DNA of 64,000 nt from positions 16,687,911 to 16,751,910 of the forward strand of contig OX463786.1 of assembly GCA_949825025.1 (NCBI GenBank), written 5' to 3'. The position numbers and the translations under genes are program-made. The notes beneath the pieces were generated by a model, which searched no databases, was not told where the DNA came from, and saw only the letters and a program-made list of their open reading frames with translations. Below are positions 1-12,892 of this stretch, piece by piece. Origin of the DNA: Siphlonurus alternatus (lineage: Eukaryota; Arthropoda; Insecta; Ephemeroptera; Siphlonuridae). Within the stretch, counting starts at the first letter, position 1. Every line of letters starts with the position of its first letter.

Positions 1-1389
1 CGTCTAATTGAGATATCAATCGTGTCCAAGGAGTCCTGCCTTAAAAGCAGTGAAAAATTAGAACAAATCGTGAACGACTACAACTTCTGTGCAGGAAAAA
101 GGGATGGTAGGTCTTGTATAATCTAGAACCGAAATAGTTTAAATTCTTATCACAAAAACATTGCATTCGATATCATACATAATCTACAGTTTAGATGGTA
201 TTGCAATATTTATAATTATTATTTATTTGTAATTGAATTTTTAAATATATGCCCCTTTCTTTTTGCGGACAATTTTATTAACTGAGTGTGTCTGATTTTT
301 CAATAATATGTCCTTACAGGTTAAAAGCGCCTATTCTTTGGTACCGTAATTAATATGAATAAATGAGGAATTTGCATGCCATTTTTTTCTAGTTCAGTCG
401 AAAGAGGTTGTTCAAAAATATACTCCTGAATTTTATGAGATTTTTTTTAGTACCGCATCTTGCCTAAAACGGAGCTTTAAAAAATCACGTGACTTTTTAA
501 ATATCCATTTATGGTATGATGCTTTACTAGAAAAAATCGCATAAAATTCAGGAGTGTATTTTTCAACAACCTCTTTCGACTGAACTAGAAAGAAAAATTA
601 CATGCAAATTCCTCATTATGAATGTGGTTTCAATTTATATGAATTTTCAGGTACAGGCCCATGTAACGGTGACAGAGGTAGCGGCATGTACGTTCAGAAG
701 AAACTTGCTGACGGTAACCTTCAATGGGTACTCAGAGGAGTAGTTAGTTGCTCTGTCAAACTGGATGAATCTCGTATTTGTGACCTCAGCCATTACAGTG
801 TTGTCACCGATATGGCGATTCTTGCTCCGTGGGTCAAATCATCGTGCTCCTATAAACATGAGAAAACATGTAAGCAAATACATGCTCAATATTGTTCAAA
901 AAAGAGCTTGGTGGTCTTTAAAAAAATATACTGCTTCTTTTTCAAAGACTACTAAGCCCTTTTTTTTTTTTTGTAACGTTTACTCATTTATTTATTTTAT
1001 TTTTTGTTTCTTATTTTATTTTTTTTATCAATTTATTGAAACTGAAAATTCACCTAATTGTACTTTTATTCTTTTTTTACCGGCAGTTGCAGCACTGGAT
1101 ATGATTAAGCTTGCAGACAAATACTATTACTTTGGCGTAGATGATGTGAGTATCAGTAAATTCAAAAAGGTTAAAACGTACAATTGTATGAATTAAGGTT
1201 ACTTCTGCTGGAGTAATCGAAAGTGAGAGGTTTCTATCTCGACTAAGCTGCGCACCCACTTTTTTCTTCCTATATTATACCTGATCTTTGCGATTCTCAT
1301 TACAAACTCCTTGGGTAAAGTCATGAAAATTTCATTTTTTTAAGCATCAAGGACACAGCAACCGGAATTATCTGGTAAAACTGCCATTG

Positions 1390-1420
<31 letters not shown>

Positions 1421-3102
1421 AAAAAAATACACCAAAGATATATCTTTTATATATATATCTTTGATATAAAATATATATTTTTTTATATCAAAGTCTTCTA
1501 CTCGTAATGGTTGTAACAAACCAATGTCTACAGTCTATATAATGTCTCTCAGATGATATAATTTTCACTGTTCATCATCATAGGCTAACATAAAACCTTT
1601 TTTCATCCACTAAAACACAGAAGGTTGCATGGTATTATTGGCACTAATTGGTATTCAATAATTTAATATTTATGTTCATTTTTTCATTAGTAAACTTATA
1701 AATCAACCACAGCACTTTTTTTTTTATTCACTGGATAGACTTTATATACAAACAATATTTGTTTACGATCGTAAAAATATTGAAAATGTATACTAATATT
1801 TCTTCACCTTCACAGAAATCCTGGATTGATGCCCAGCCTTTTTGTCGATCACATGGCTTGGAGTTGGCGAGTATTGAGACACAGCAAGAGGATACTGTGA
1901 TGGCCGAGTATATGAAAAAGATACAGCCTAATACGAGTAAATATATAAATCCTTCTAAAGCACTTAATAGTCGGGAAACTTGCATGGGAGAGACGTATAA
2001 AAATATAAAAAAATTGGAAGATAATACGGGACATTCACAAAGCACTTTAACCCCAACTAGACATGGTTGGCCCTTGGTTTAGCACCATGTTTAGTACCAG
2101 GGATAAAACTTGGGGCTAAAGTTGGGGTTAAAGTGCTTTGTGAATGCCCCCCATTAAGTATTTACTAAGGTTGATATAGGGCAGTGCCACGAGATTGCTG
2201 GATTGCCTACTTATAGGATAACGCTCAGCTGTTATAACCTCCCCTCCCTTCTCCTACTGTTGTCATATCGTACGCTTAAAACCATTGAAAAAAAAAATAA
2301 AAAAAGTTAGAAAAATTTACTTTCTTGCCAAGAATAATTATTTAAAGACACGAAAATGTAGATTGTGTATTCTTTATAAACTAGCAGATGATATGGAAAC
2401 GATATAAATGTAATAATTGTCGTGTATAATTTATAATTAATTTGTTCTACATTTTCTCCCCTGATACGCTGCTGATGCAACATAATAATATGGCGCGGCA
2501 GGTTCCTGTAAAGTATGCAATTTGCGACATCACGCCTGGCCTATTGGACGTAAAATTTATGTAAAATTATATTTTGTGTACAAATACAATGCAAATTGTT
2601 TGCTTCCTCACTAATAATATGAATCTTGCTTAGTAGAAATTTTCTTTCTTTGAATTTTCTAAATCGGAGGAGGTTAAGGATTTAAATTTTAAGGGTGAAA
2701 ATACCAAACCTTGGCTTTATGGGTCATGCCAATTTTCAGATTTCTAGCTGAAAGTCATCCTGCTGAAAATTCAGCACGAAATCGGAACACCATTTCTGGC
2801 TCTGTCTGTATATCACACGTACATGAAATTTAATTTATTTGTGTTTAATTTCAGGTTTCTGGCTTGGAGGAAAACGATCAGACAAGGAAGGAAACTGGAA
2901 ATGGACTGGAACTGGTCAGAAATTCTCATACACTGACTGGAGGGAGGGAGAGCCAAACAACGCGCCATATAACCCAGCTGGAGGAGAAGAGTGTATGCTT
3001 ATCAATGTTTTTGCACAAGGAAAAATTTCAAATTGGAATGATGGATATTGTGGTGATCCCTTAAATTTCGTTTGTGAGTTAGAAGACCAAAAGTGTAATT
3101 AG
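1..3102 (+). CDS. Serine protease homologue fused to C-type lectin domain (3' part of gene)
   Basis: Five exons are readable: <1-106, 651-869, 1087-1145, 1816-1936 and 2855-3102 (stop). Every junction has GT/AG and matching phase (1,1,0,1), giving 250 residues. The first two exons encode the end of a trypsin-fold domain of the clip/modular protease kind: NFCAGKRDGTGPCNG, then GDRGSG where active enzymes have GDSGG, so the nucleophile serine is Arg and catalysis is probably lost. The domain closes with DMAILAPWVKSSC. The next three exons form a C-type lectin domain with four canonical cysteines (PFC, EEC, GYC, FVC), a WLGG core, the EPN motif linked to mannose-type sugar binding and the Ca-binding WND motif. 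Inferred role: secreted pattern-recognition or cascade cofactor. The gene runs off the left edge, so signal peptide and any clip domain are unseen. An alternative is protease termination at the in-frame stop at 953-955 without splicing at 869; then the lectin exons would need another 5' end, which I do not see. Confidence 0.8.
352..624. mobile_element. Palindromic MITE in protease intron
   Basis: About 270 bp of near-complete inverted repeat: the left side beginning AATGAGGAATTTGCATG is mirrored by CATGCAAATTCCTCATT, and the inner TCGAAAGAGGTTGTT and AACAACCTCTTTCGA blocks pair as well. It has no coding capacity. It ends only about 26 bp before the splice acceptor at 649-650. Confidence 0.75.
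2027..2152. mobile_element. Small palindromic MITE, GGGCATTCACAAAG family, copy 1
   Basis: Terminal inverted repeats of about 30 bp (ACATTCACAAAGCACTTTAA at left, its mirror TTAAAGTGCTTTGTGAATG at right) surround a short loop. The same termini occur at 48308-48448, and one orphan end at 32031-32066. It lies in the intron between lectin exons 1816-1936 and 2855-3102. Confidence 0.7.
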
Positions 3103-4496
3103 TCTTTAGTAAATTGAAGAGAAAAAATATTAAATATGGTCTAAAATTAGTTCAAATCATCTCTTCATATCAAACCGAAATTAAAAAATAAATATTTGTT
3201 AAGTAGGCTATCCAGAAAAAAATCCAAATTGAATAGGTAATTCAATAAAGGACCTTTCCAGATAATACACACGATTTACTCGAAACCATAAATGCATTTT
3301 TATTCTAAAAGTAATGATTAGATAGATGAAATGCTATTTATTTTATTCGTTTATTTATTTTATTTAAGCTTTCGTTTTTATGCTTCATAATGTATTTTTT
3401 TGAGAACAGCGCTTGAAACATCATGAAATATATAAACATTTTTTTTATATGAATTTGTTGCAATAAAACGAAATAAAAAAATAAAAAAAAAATCCTCGAA
3501 ATAAAAATTCCAAATGCAATGTGGTGTCAAAATTTGGAATGAACGATTTTGATCTTATTTTTTGCTCTTTTTGTAGTGGAACTATTTATATTTCTTTTTT
3601 ATTACTTTTCTTGTGGTTGTTTGGCATTCTCGTCATGTATTTTTATTTCTATACTTTGGGTAAATGTATACACATTTTGTGTATAGGCTTTCGCCTTTTA
3701 CATTCACAAATTGGATTTTGGTAAACTTTTTTAATTATTATAATTCTTTTCCAGACAATGTATTTTTTAACCCAGTAAAAATTATTATTATTATTGTTCT
3801 CAAAAATGCATTTATGTTTCATTATTTTTTCTTTGGTTTTATTTTTACAAACAGAATTGAAAGTTATTGACTAACATCATAGTAATTACATAATTTTTTT
3901 AGTTGAAAAAGTAATATGTAATTGAATTGTGGGACTGTATAGTATAAAAATAATTATATAAAAATGAACTTAATTTCTAATAAAAAGTTTTGCTCTAGTT
4001 TAGGAATTATAATTCTTGAAAATATATATAAATAGTAATTTAATTATTATTTCTTAAGTATCATTTAAAATGATATGATAAAATGGCATGCTTAATAAAA
4101 AATATATATATCCCCTTGAGGCTAGGCAACTTGTGCAGCAAGAAAATAAAGAGGGTTGCATACTCAGCAGGGGTAAATGCCTCGGTACAGTCATCAGCTT
4201 GCTATAGGAACTTTACATTAAAGTATTAGGGATCACATTTGCCATGTCTAAATATAATAGGTATTATTTAGGTCTGTTAGTAAATGCATATTCAATTAAT
4301 GGATCAATAATCAGATAAAACTTTGCACAAAGAAAATATTTACAAGGATCATCAAATTATTGCTTATTTTCTTAATTGAGTATTTACGAACACAGCTTTA
4401 GATAAAAATATTAAAATCATATAATGGGAAAATTGTATAGTATTTTTTATTGTAAAAATGTATAAATGGTTTCAAATTATGATGCTATGAATTTTT
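3103..4496. other. Intergenic AT-rich region with old repeat fragment
   Basis: No gene is seen. An AATAAA-type signal at about 3186 could end the protease/lectin transcript. Bases 3138-3240 match, with many changes, part of the long palindrome at 31378-32030 (shared ATATCAAACC and CCAGAAAAAAATCC words), so they are a decayed half copy. The rest is low-complexity A/T sequence. Confidence 0.5.
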
Positions 4497-4705
4497 TCTT
4501 TTCTTTTTATAGTTTAGTTTTGTAAATATTTTTAAAAATTATTGAAAGTTCTGCTGCAAGTTCTGTTGGCTCCCTGAATCCTTAATAAAAAAGGATAGGG
4601 CCTCAACGCCTATTGACGTCTCCATGGGGCGTGGCCGCACTTTTCAATATTTCGACTAAAAAAAATCATAATTTGGTATCCTCAATTAATTTCTGGAATA
4701 ACAAA
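4497..4705. mobile_element. Degraded palindromic MITE, family B
   Basis: Contains the family B core: TATTTTTAAAAATTATTGAAAGT, broken by changes, the loop reading CCCTGAATCCTTAATAAAAA, and a variant of the GGGGCGTGGCCGC block. Better copies lie at 9920-10232, 58734-59070 and 62742-63081. Confidence 0.55.
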
Positions 4706-5388
4706 AATCAAAAAGCATGCACCGCTAGGGGGTACAGCGCACGTCTGCCGTCGTGTCGGTAGACACATTTAAGCAGCTTATGCGACCTCGCGTTCCCTCC
4801 CCCGCCCACCCAGATCAGTTCACCTGAAAGGGAGCACCATATTGAGCCATATTCGATGTGGACATTGTGGACGGCAAATTGTACGGGGGAGTGTCGGGAG
4901 GACACATCGGGAAGCTGCGATCTCTCACAGAGCAAGGTTGGCTTTATACATGTTAAGCCACGTGCGTATTTCGTGCGTCATTTTTCCACTATTTCCACTA
5001 TTTCCAGGACCCATTACACCGCGAAATTTCAAAAATAGCATTGCATCATGGGCACATTCAAAGTTTCGCGGCACGATGGGTCCTGAAATACTTGAATCTG
5101 ATTGGCTAAGCCCTTTAACATTGGTCCAATCGGTGGCATAACCTGATATAAAGCCAACCTTGTCACAGAGCATCGATGTTCCCGCCGGTCTGACGTTCCG
5201 CCCGCGTAAATATCAGCCCACTAGTCTGTAGAACGTAGATCCTAACTCGGCAATGCGGCAACCAAAGGTCTCGAGAAACTGACCATCTGAACTTGTTAGT
5301 ACATGTTGCACAGGTCTGGGGATTAACCCAGAGCTATCCGAAGGAGGCTGGGCGCACCCCAAGCAGGACGCTATAGCAAAAAGGAACA
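4706..5388. other. GC-richer unassigned segment
   Basis: This stretch is clearly less AT-rich than its surroundings and has no convincing long open frame. Short frames on both strands resemble no family I recognise. It contains the small hAT-like MITE listed separately. It could be the worn remains of a larger mobile element. Confidence 0.35.
4933..5162. mobile_element. hAT-like MITE with 8 bp target duplication
   Basis: A 230 bp element with terminal repeats CAAGGTTGGCTTTATA and TATAAAGCCAACCTTG, flanked by identical 8-mers TCACAGAG at 4925-4932 and 5163-5170. Inner blocks around GACCCATTACACCGCG and CGCGGCACGATGGGTC also pair. An 8 bp duplication is typical of hAT-type transposition. Confidence 0.8.
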
Positions 5389-5713
5389 TACTCTTTTTTT
5401 TTTTTTTACTTTATTGCATAAATGGATAGAGGGTGCAAACTGCAAAGTTATGCTATACCCTGATTTTTTTTTTCAGATTTTAAACCGGGAACTATTTTTA
5501 AAAATTTATTGAAAGTTCTTTTTGTGACGTATAGAGGCGGCAAGCTCTATCTTTTTCTTAAGGAGTGGCGCCTCGTGACGTCACGAAAAAACTTTCAATA
5601 ATTTTTTAAAAATAGTTCCCAGTCTGTAAAAAATATGAAAAAAAAAATCAGTAGCATAACTTTGCACCCTCTATCCATTTCTGCAATAAAAAAAATGAGA
5701 TCGATACTCCATT
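5389..5713. mobile_element. Palindromic MITE, family A, copy 1
   Basis: Family A is a roughly 320 bp near-perfect palindrome. Its ends read ATGGAGTATCGACCTCAA and the mirror image; then come ATTGCAGAAATGGATAGAGG, a GGGAACTATTTTTAAAA block and, next to the loop, TGACGTCA. This copy has a damaged left terminus but an intact right end (GATCGATACTCCAT). Its loop reads in the CTTAAGGAG orientation. Confidence 0.8.
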
Positions 5714-6248
5714 TGTCATGATGAATGTGATGATGCATTTTCCTTGCTGTAATATGTATAATGTAATATTAGCATCATTAACTAACCCTATCCCTTCTCC
5801 TAACATGACACCTCTGGACATCATGAGTTTTTCTTCTGCACTGTCTATGCCATGGATACCTGGTCAAAATGCCTTTCATATAATATAGGTAAACTAGGTG
5901 CTCTTCTTAAATCTCCCCCAAAATTTTAAATCTGCAATGTGTTTAAAGGGGGGCTGATGTGTGTCATACGGCACTAATTAAGCACTTATTGCTGCAACTA
6001 ATTTTAGAATTAGTGCTGAAAGTGGGGGGGAGGGCACTTCACGTACATCAACTCTTGGTCTATTTTGCAACTGCTGCAGCGCTAGCAAGTAAGGTAGGAG
6101 TAAATTTTATGCCGTCCCGAAGTGCGTTCTCCATTGGAATTTAATAATGTCCTTACCGACTATGAATATGGCCTGATCGGACATTTTTATTGCAATGGAG
6201 TGTACTAATCTTATTCTTTTCTTATAGACAAAATCTTTGTTATTTCCT

Positions 6249-6631
6249 TTAAGGTAGAGATAACGTCGGTCAGCTGTTTTTTTAGCTCCATTTGATTAAC
6301 ATGTAAACCTTAGCAAATTCACAAAAATTCTGATTTTTTTTTATAGTGGCAGACATTAGTGCCTAAAAGACATAGAAAAAGTTTCAAAACAATTTAACGA
6401 GCCGATTTTTTTTTTAGTTAATTTTTTAGTTTGTCTCTCCATGGGAAAGCCCTATGCTGAAAATTAAATAAATTAATTTAAAAAAATCGGCTCGTTAAAT
6501 TGTTTTGAAATTTTTTTCTATTGCTTTAAAGCTCTCAAAAAAATTTCAGAAAATTTGTGAATTTGCTAAGGTTTACATGTTAATCAAAGGGACCTACGTC
6601 GAACAGCTGACTGGTGTTATCTCTACCTTAA
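6249..6631. mobile_element. Palindromic MITE, family C (TTAAGGTAGAGATAACG), copy 1
   Basis: Ends read TTAAGGTAGAGATAACG and the mirror CGTTATCTCTACCTTAA form (right end slightly changed), followed by CAGCTG and the block TAACATGTAAACCTTAGCA. The arms pair over nearly the whole length around a loop CTCCATGGGAAAGCCCTATG. TTAA at both ends may be part of, or duplicated by, insertion. Confidence 0.8.
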
Positions 6632-6953
6632 CTTCATGAAAAATTGTATAGTACACTATATTCACTATAATAATATTTTTTTTTACAAAATTCAAGCTGT
6701 TTTCATTTTCTAGCATATTAAATAAAAAATTATTTCCTTGATAAAATACATTTTAATGAAGTATTGATTAATTTGTTTTTTTCCTCATTGCTGTGTACTC
6801 TTTACAGTTGGCAACCTTGGTAAAAAAAATTAATTGCAACATTTAAAATAATTACACTATATAATATAAAACTCTCAAAAATCCTTACTTCATATATCAT
6901 AATATATAGTCATAAAATATTAAGATATATATATATATTTATTTATTTATATA

Positions 6954-6956
<3 letters not shown>

Positions 6957-7041
<85 letters not shown>
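6957..7041. repeat. (TA)n microsatellite
   Basis: An uninterrupted TA dinucleotide run of about 85 bases. An open frame across it (Tyr-Ile repeats) is an artefact of the repeat. Confidence 0.95.
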
Positions 7042-7046
<5 letters not shown>

Positions 7047-7115
7047 TTTACTCCTTATCGGGCAGAAAGAATATCAGAAATTACATGTGGTATGTATATA
7101 ATGATAATGAAGCAA

Positions 7116-7433
7116 TGGAGTACTGACCTCAAATTTTTTTATTGCAGAAATGGATAGAGAGTGCAAAGTTATGCTATCCTGATTTTTTTCAGATTTTCGA
7201 GAGCCAGGGAACTATTTTTAAAAAATTATTGAAAGTTCTTTTTGTGACGTCACGCGGCGGCAAGTCCTATATTTTTCTTAAGGAGCGGCGTCTCGTTACG
7301 TCACAAAAAGAACTTTCAATCATTTTTTAAAAATATTTCCCGGGCTCTGAAAAATCTGAAAAAAAAACAGGGTAGCATAACTTTGCACCCTCAATCCATT
7401 TTTGCAATAAAAAAATTTGAGGTCAATACTCCA
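7116..7433. mobile_element. Palindromic MITE, family A, copy 2
   Basis: A well-preserved copy: left end TGGAGTACTGACCTCAA, right end TTGAGGTCAATACTCCA, with near-full arm pairing. The loop is in the CTTAAGGAGCGGCG orientation, the same as copy 1. It lies just downstream of the acyltransferase stop codon. Confidence 0.88.
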
Positions 7434-7478
7434 CATTTATGATTACTGTATTCAAAAATTTACATCTGGGAAAAAAAA

Positions 7479-7892
7479 TTACACATTTAATTTTTGTACA
7501 AATAATTGGGCCCAGTTTTCACTGTGCTTAATTGGAACTTCTTTTGCTTTTACTTGACTTTCCTCCACACTTTTTTTCTCATTCATTGTTGACACTGTAT
7601 TTGATCCTGTAACAAAAACGTAACTTTGAGAAAAACTCAGTTACAATAATTAATTCTGTAATACTTACGTCTTTTCAATGTATTGTGAAGTATCGATATC
7701 AATGGAGCCTCGATAATGAAATACAAAATGATAGCAAGTCCGAAAGTAACTGGAAGATCACCGAAAAATGAGTGAACCTGCAAAAAAAAAAAAAAAAGCA
7801 TTATTTTACAATTTGAAATATTTTATCAGTTCTATTTTACAGCATTTTTTTAACTAACGACCTTATTAAAAAAAAAAAAAAAAAAAAAAGAG

Positions 7893-7975
<83 letters not shown>

Positions 7976-10900
7976 AACAATAAAATTGATAAAATATTTC
8001 ATATTATTTTAAACTATTTATCTACGTGTGATATTATAAGTTATTAATATTATTATATCACTTTATATGATGTCAAAGCAAGAAATTTCTATTTTATTTT
8101 TTATTAATTGCATGAAATATTATGAGATTTTAAGATAAAGTGAATACATTATAATACACAAAGTTGAAAGTTATAGTTTTTATATAATGATTATGTATGT
8201 AATGTTATATAGTTTGTATCATATAAATAATTATATTTCATTATTTAAAAAATACTATTTATGATGAAATAATTACCGCATTAAAGTTACTGACGTATTT
8301 CGAGTTCCTAGTATTACCAAGTTCCACATTAAGGACAATGTACTGCATAAGATATGCTCCGTATGAAAGGCGACCAACAGGCTGCCAAAATTTCCAAGAC
8401 AGGATTTTGTCCACTGGTCCTCCGTAGCCCTTCGTACAAGCTAACACTGTCCAAGACAGGCCAAGTGACCATCCAAGGGAGTAAAATCCTGCGTAAAACG
8501 CTGCGTCGATGTTATTGTACACGTAATGTGGCTGGAAAGCGATAATCAGCGTGTAAATGATGGAGAGACACACTGCTGAGCTGACCGTCCAGCCCACAAA
8601 CACCAGCCACTGTGGAATAACAAGTCGTTAGTAATACAAAATTTTACATTCTGAAATGTATAAACATTATGACTTTTTGCTTTTCAATATTCGTACTTCC
8701 AGCCAACAAGAATATAAAATTATACTTACTTTTGGAATATTAATCAAAACGTTCTTTAATTTTGTCAATATATATCCAGTAAAAATACCAACAAGGTACG
8801 GAGTTGCTCTTGAAAACGATGACATGTAAATTAATACGTAATAGCTGTTATCTGAAGAAGGTTCCCTAGAAAATTTAATTCACTATTAAATTTGTAATAA
8901 AAATAAATTATAAAATGAGAATTATTACGCAGTTTAATTATTAGAGTTAATTTAAATTTTGTTTAATATATAAAAATATAATGCACCAATTTGATATTTT
9001 GTTAACAAAAAATGGACAATCTATGGACAATGGGCCCAGGGCCGAAAAAAATGCACAGAACTAGATTGAAGAATCGTGGAATGCTTCAAACCCGAAATGA
9101 ATTCAAATTTCGGCTTTGGGTCAAACCACGATGCTCCAATCTAGATCTGGTCAAATCGAAATGCTCCAAGGCCGATAGAGACTTTTACTTCGGCTTTGGA
9201 GCATTTTCATTTGACCGAACTAGTTTTGAGCATCGTGGTTTGACCGTTTGACCCAAAGCCGAAGTGAGATTTTATTTCGGGTTTGGAGCAAAATTTGCTC
9301 ACATCTAGTTCTGCTCATTTTGCAGAGTTCACGTTACTTATTTATATTCTTTGATCAGTTTGAGTACTTCACGTCAAAAAATGCTTACCACATTTACTCA
9401 AGAGGCAGATTATAAGTGCGAAGCACAATAATATTTATTTAAAATGTACTTAATTTTTATTTAAATAAATATTATTGTACTTCGCACTTATAATCCGCCT
9501 CTTGAGTAAACGTGGTAAGCATTTTTTGACGTGAAGTACTCAAACTGATCAAAGAATATAAATAAGTAACGTGAACTCTGCAAAATGCGCAGAACCAGAT
9601 GTGAGCAAATTTTGCTCCAAACCCGAAATAAAATCTCATTTCGGCTTTGGGTCAAACGGTCAAGCCACGATGCTCAAAACTAGTTCGGTCAAATGAAAAT
9701 GCTCCACAAAGCCGAAATATAAGTCTCCATCGGCCTTGGAGCATTTCGATTTGACCATAACTTGTTTGGAGCATCGTGGTTTGACCCAAAGCCGAAATTT
9801 GAATTCATTTCGGGTTTGGAGCATTCCGCAATGCTCCAATCTAGTTCTGCGCAATTTTTTCGGCCCTGGGTCGAATTCAGCTTTGGGTACCAACATTATA
9901 TATTATGATATTTTTTATTATAGAATTGAATAGATAGTGCTAAATTGTAATACTCATATTTTTTTCAGGTTTTTTGGAGTCCAGGAACTGTTTTTAAAAA
10001 AAAATATTTAAATCGCAACCACGCCCCCTGGAGGCGTTAATGGGCATTTAGGCCCTATACTTTTTATTAAAGATTCAGAAAGGCCAACAGAGCCTGAAGA
10101 ACTTTCAATAATTTTAAAAAAAAAATAGTTTCGGGACTTAAATAAAATCTGAAAAACATTCATATTTAGCATTTAGCATAATTTGGTACAATCAAAGAAT
10201 TTGATTTTTTATAGTTGTCAATAGTTCATGAGTTTTTTTAGTTCAATTCTTCTTTCTTCTGACTACTTACTTTAATAATATAGACCACGGATAGTTCCTG
10301 AGGTAAGTGATGGTGAACGGTACGAAGCAGGCAGCAATGATCAGCAACATCAGTAGCAGTCGTCCAATACGAGGTCTGTGGTAGAGCGGAAGTAGCACTG
10401 CAGGGCAGAACCACAAGAGCTGCATGTCAGCTGCTAAGTACCACGAATGAGGCAGGCACTGGAAAAACGGACGTAAGATTTGGAAACATTTTTTTTTTTT
10501 TAATTATTATTTCAATGATAAAAGATGGAATGCCTCCTTAAAACAATAGGATCATTTCAATTAAAATGGAATGTACGATAAGCATATTTTACTCATAAAT
10601 AAAAATTGTTAAATCCACATTGATTGATTGGTTGATATTGTGGGGCAATTGACACATAATTATTGTTAAGTCCAATTTAAACGATTATAAAGAAAATAAT
10701 TAATTTGCTAAATACATGAATAAACTTAAAAAAATAATATTTATATATACAAACATTTTCATTCAAGATAATGCACTAAAGCCTCAAAAAATTAATTTGG
10801 TGTTAAAGGTTTATTAGATAATCTTAATAATAATAGTAATATAGTGGAGTATCGACCATAAAGTTCTTTATTGCAGAAATTAAAGAGTACAAATTTATGT

Positions 10901-12808
10901 ACTATGATTTTGTTTCAGGTTTTCTAGAGCTTTGGGAACTATTTTTAAATGTTATTGAAAATACGGTGAAAATACTTCGTTAATAATTTAATATATATTT
11001 TTTTAAATCGTTAAAACTGTTTAAAGGCATATACTATTCGTAACTTCGTTACGCTCTGATCTTCACAGGACTGTTATAGTGCATGTACCTCTGCCAACTG
11101 GTGTTATGGGAAATATAATAAGATAAAAAAATATAACATGAAAATAAAATTGGCCTAAAAGGACATGGATTCAAACCAGACCTTGGAATAAAAATTACAA
11201 TCCTGTCCTCCAAAAAATATGGAAAAAAAAGCAGAATAACATAACTTTGCACTTTGCCTTTGCACCCTATATATCCATTTCTAAAAAAAAAAAAAAATGT
11301 GGAGTCTCAGAGTCTGTATACATGATTGTGAAGTAAGTTTTTCAGCTTACACAATTTTTGGCGGTGATTTAAACATCTAAACACGGGTTAAAAATTAAAT
11401 TATTTTTAGAATATAATAATATTATATATATATAATATATATATTAAGGCGGGTTCAGATGGCGACAACGGCGATGCGACGCGATTTTGTCACACAAGCT
11501 GTGAAATACTATGCGGAAGCAAATTCGCCATTGTGGTGGCAAATATCGTGTTAAATTACGTTGCTCTTTTTTTAATCGCCAAATACTGTATGGCTGCCAA
11601 TGGTTGTTACAGCAAGTGAGCATTATTCGCATCGAAGGCTGGAAATCGCCATGTGAATCCGCCTTTAATTTTCATTTATTTATAATATGAGTATCGACCT
11701 CAATTTTTTTTTATTGCAGAAATGGATAGAGCATGCAAAGCTATGCCACCCTGATTTTTTTCATGGGGATGTAGCTTTGCCGGCGGCCCAAATATTTGTA
11801 TTTTTGGCCCCCAAGCGGTAGTTTCAGGAAGCTATCATAAAACTGTGCGTAATATTTTATGAGCTTTGGTGGAAAAACTCATGTGACCATTGTTAATCGG
11901 CACGGCGCGGTCTAGCGCCGTAAGAACCGGCAATGCAGCACCCGTCACGGCACAGAATAACGATCGACGCGCTGGTGGTGGCTATTTCAGAAAGCTTTTT
12001 CACACGTTTTGTAAGTATTTCGTTACATGAAGAAGATACATCGCCTTGATTTTTTTTCAGATTTTTTAGAGCCCGGGAATTATTTTTAAACAAATATTGA
12101 AATTTCTTTTTGTGACGTCACTAGACGCCGCTCCTTAAGAAAAATATAAGATTTGCCGCCTCGTGACATCACAAAAAGGACGTTCAATAATTTTTTAAAA
12201 ATAGTTTCCGATCTCAAAAAAATCTGAAAAAAATCAGGGTAGCATAATTTTGCAAGCTCTATCCATTTCTGTAATAAAAAAATTGAGGTCGATACTCCAT
12301 TATAATAATTGAATAATTGGAACACAGAAATTTAAAAATATATTAAATGAATTAAAGAATAATTATTACCATCGTTGGAGTGTTCACAAAGTTATGTACA
12401 AAGAGTGCATTGACCCACCAATTTTTCACACAGTTGTCCGTCATTGGTTTAGTATACACATTCCAGAGAGGACCAGTTCCAAAAAAAGGCAGTAGTGTCA
12501 TGTAAAAAAAAATTACCATCAGCATGGGAACCGCGAGTCTAGGAGAAAAACAATCAAATTAAATAATTAGTATTTTTTATAACAAACTTTTTTTTAGAAA
12601 AAAGGACAAAAATTAGAATAAAAGTTGATATTCTATTCCATTTTTTAATTATATAATGTTTTATTTCAAAATTCATTCACGTGTCAAATGCAAAGTAGTT
12701 CTATTTCCTATAGAAAAAGCAATGCATGCCATGCTTATATCAAAGACGAGATAATTATTCTAATTATATCAATTGCTGACATGAACCTGGTAATGCAAAG
12801 CTCTTCAC

Positions 12809-12892
<84 letters not shown>

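Noticed and set aside
602..955. Independent 117-residue protein
   Set aside because: Its first codons come from a palindromic MITE and a splice acceptor; the coding part begins at 651 as an internal exon and the stop at 953-955 lies past a good donor at 870.
9012..9896. Several 60-80 residue frames with similar sequence on both strands
   Set aside because: They are mirror frames of the 836 bp palindrome with no recognisable domain.
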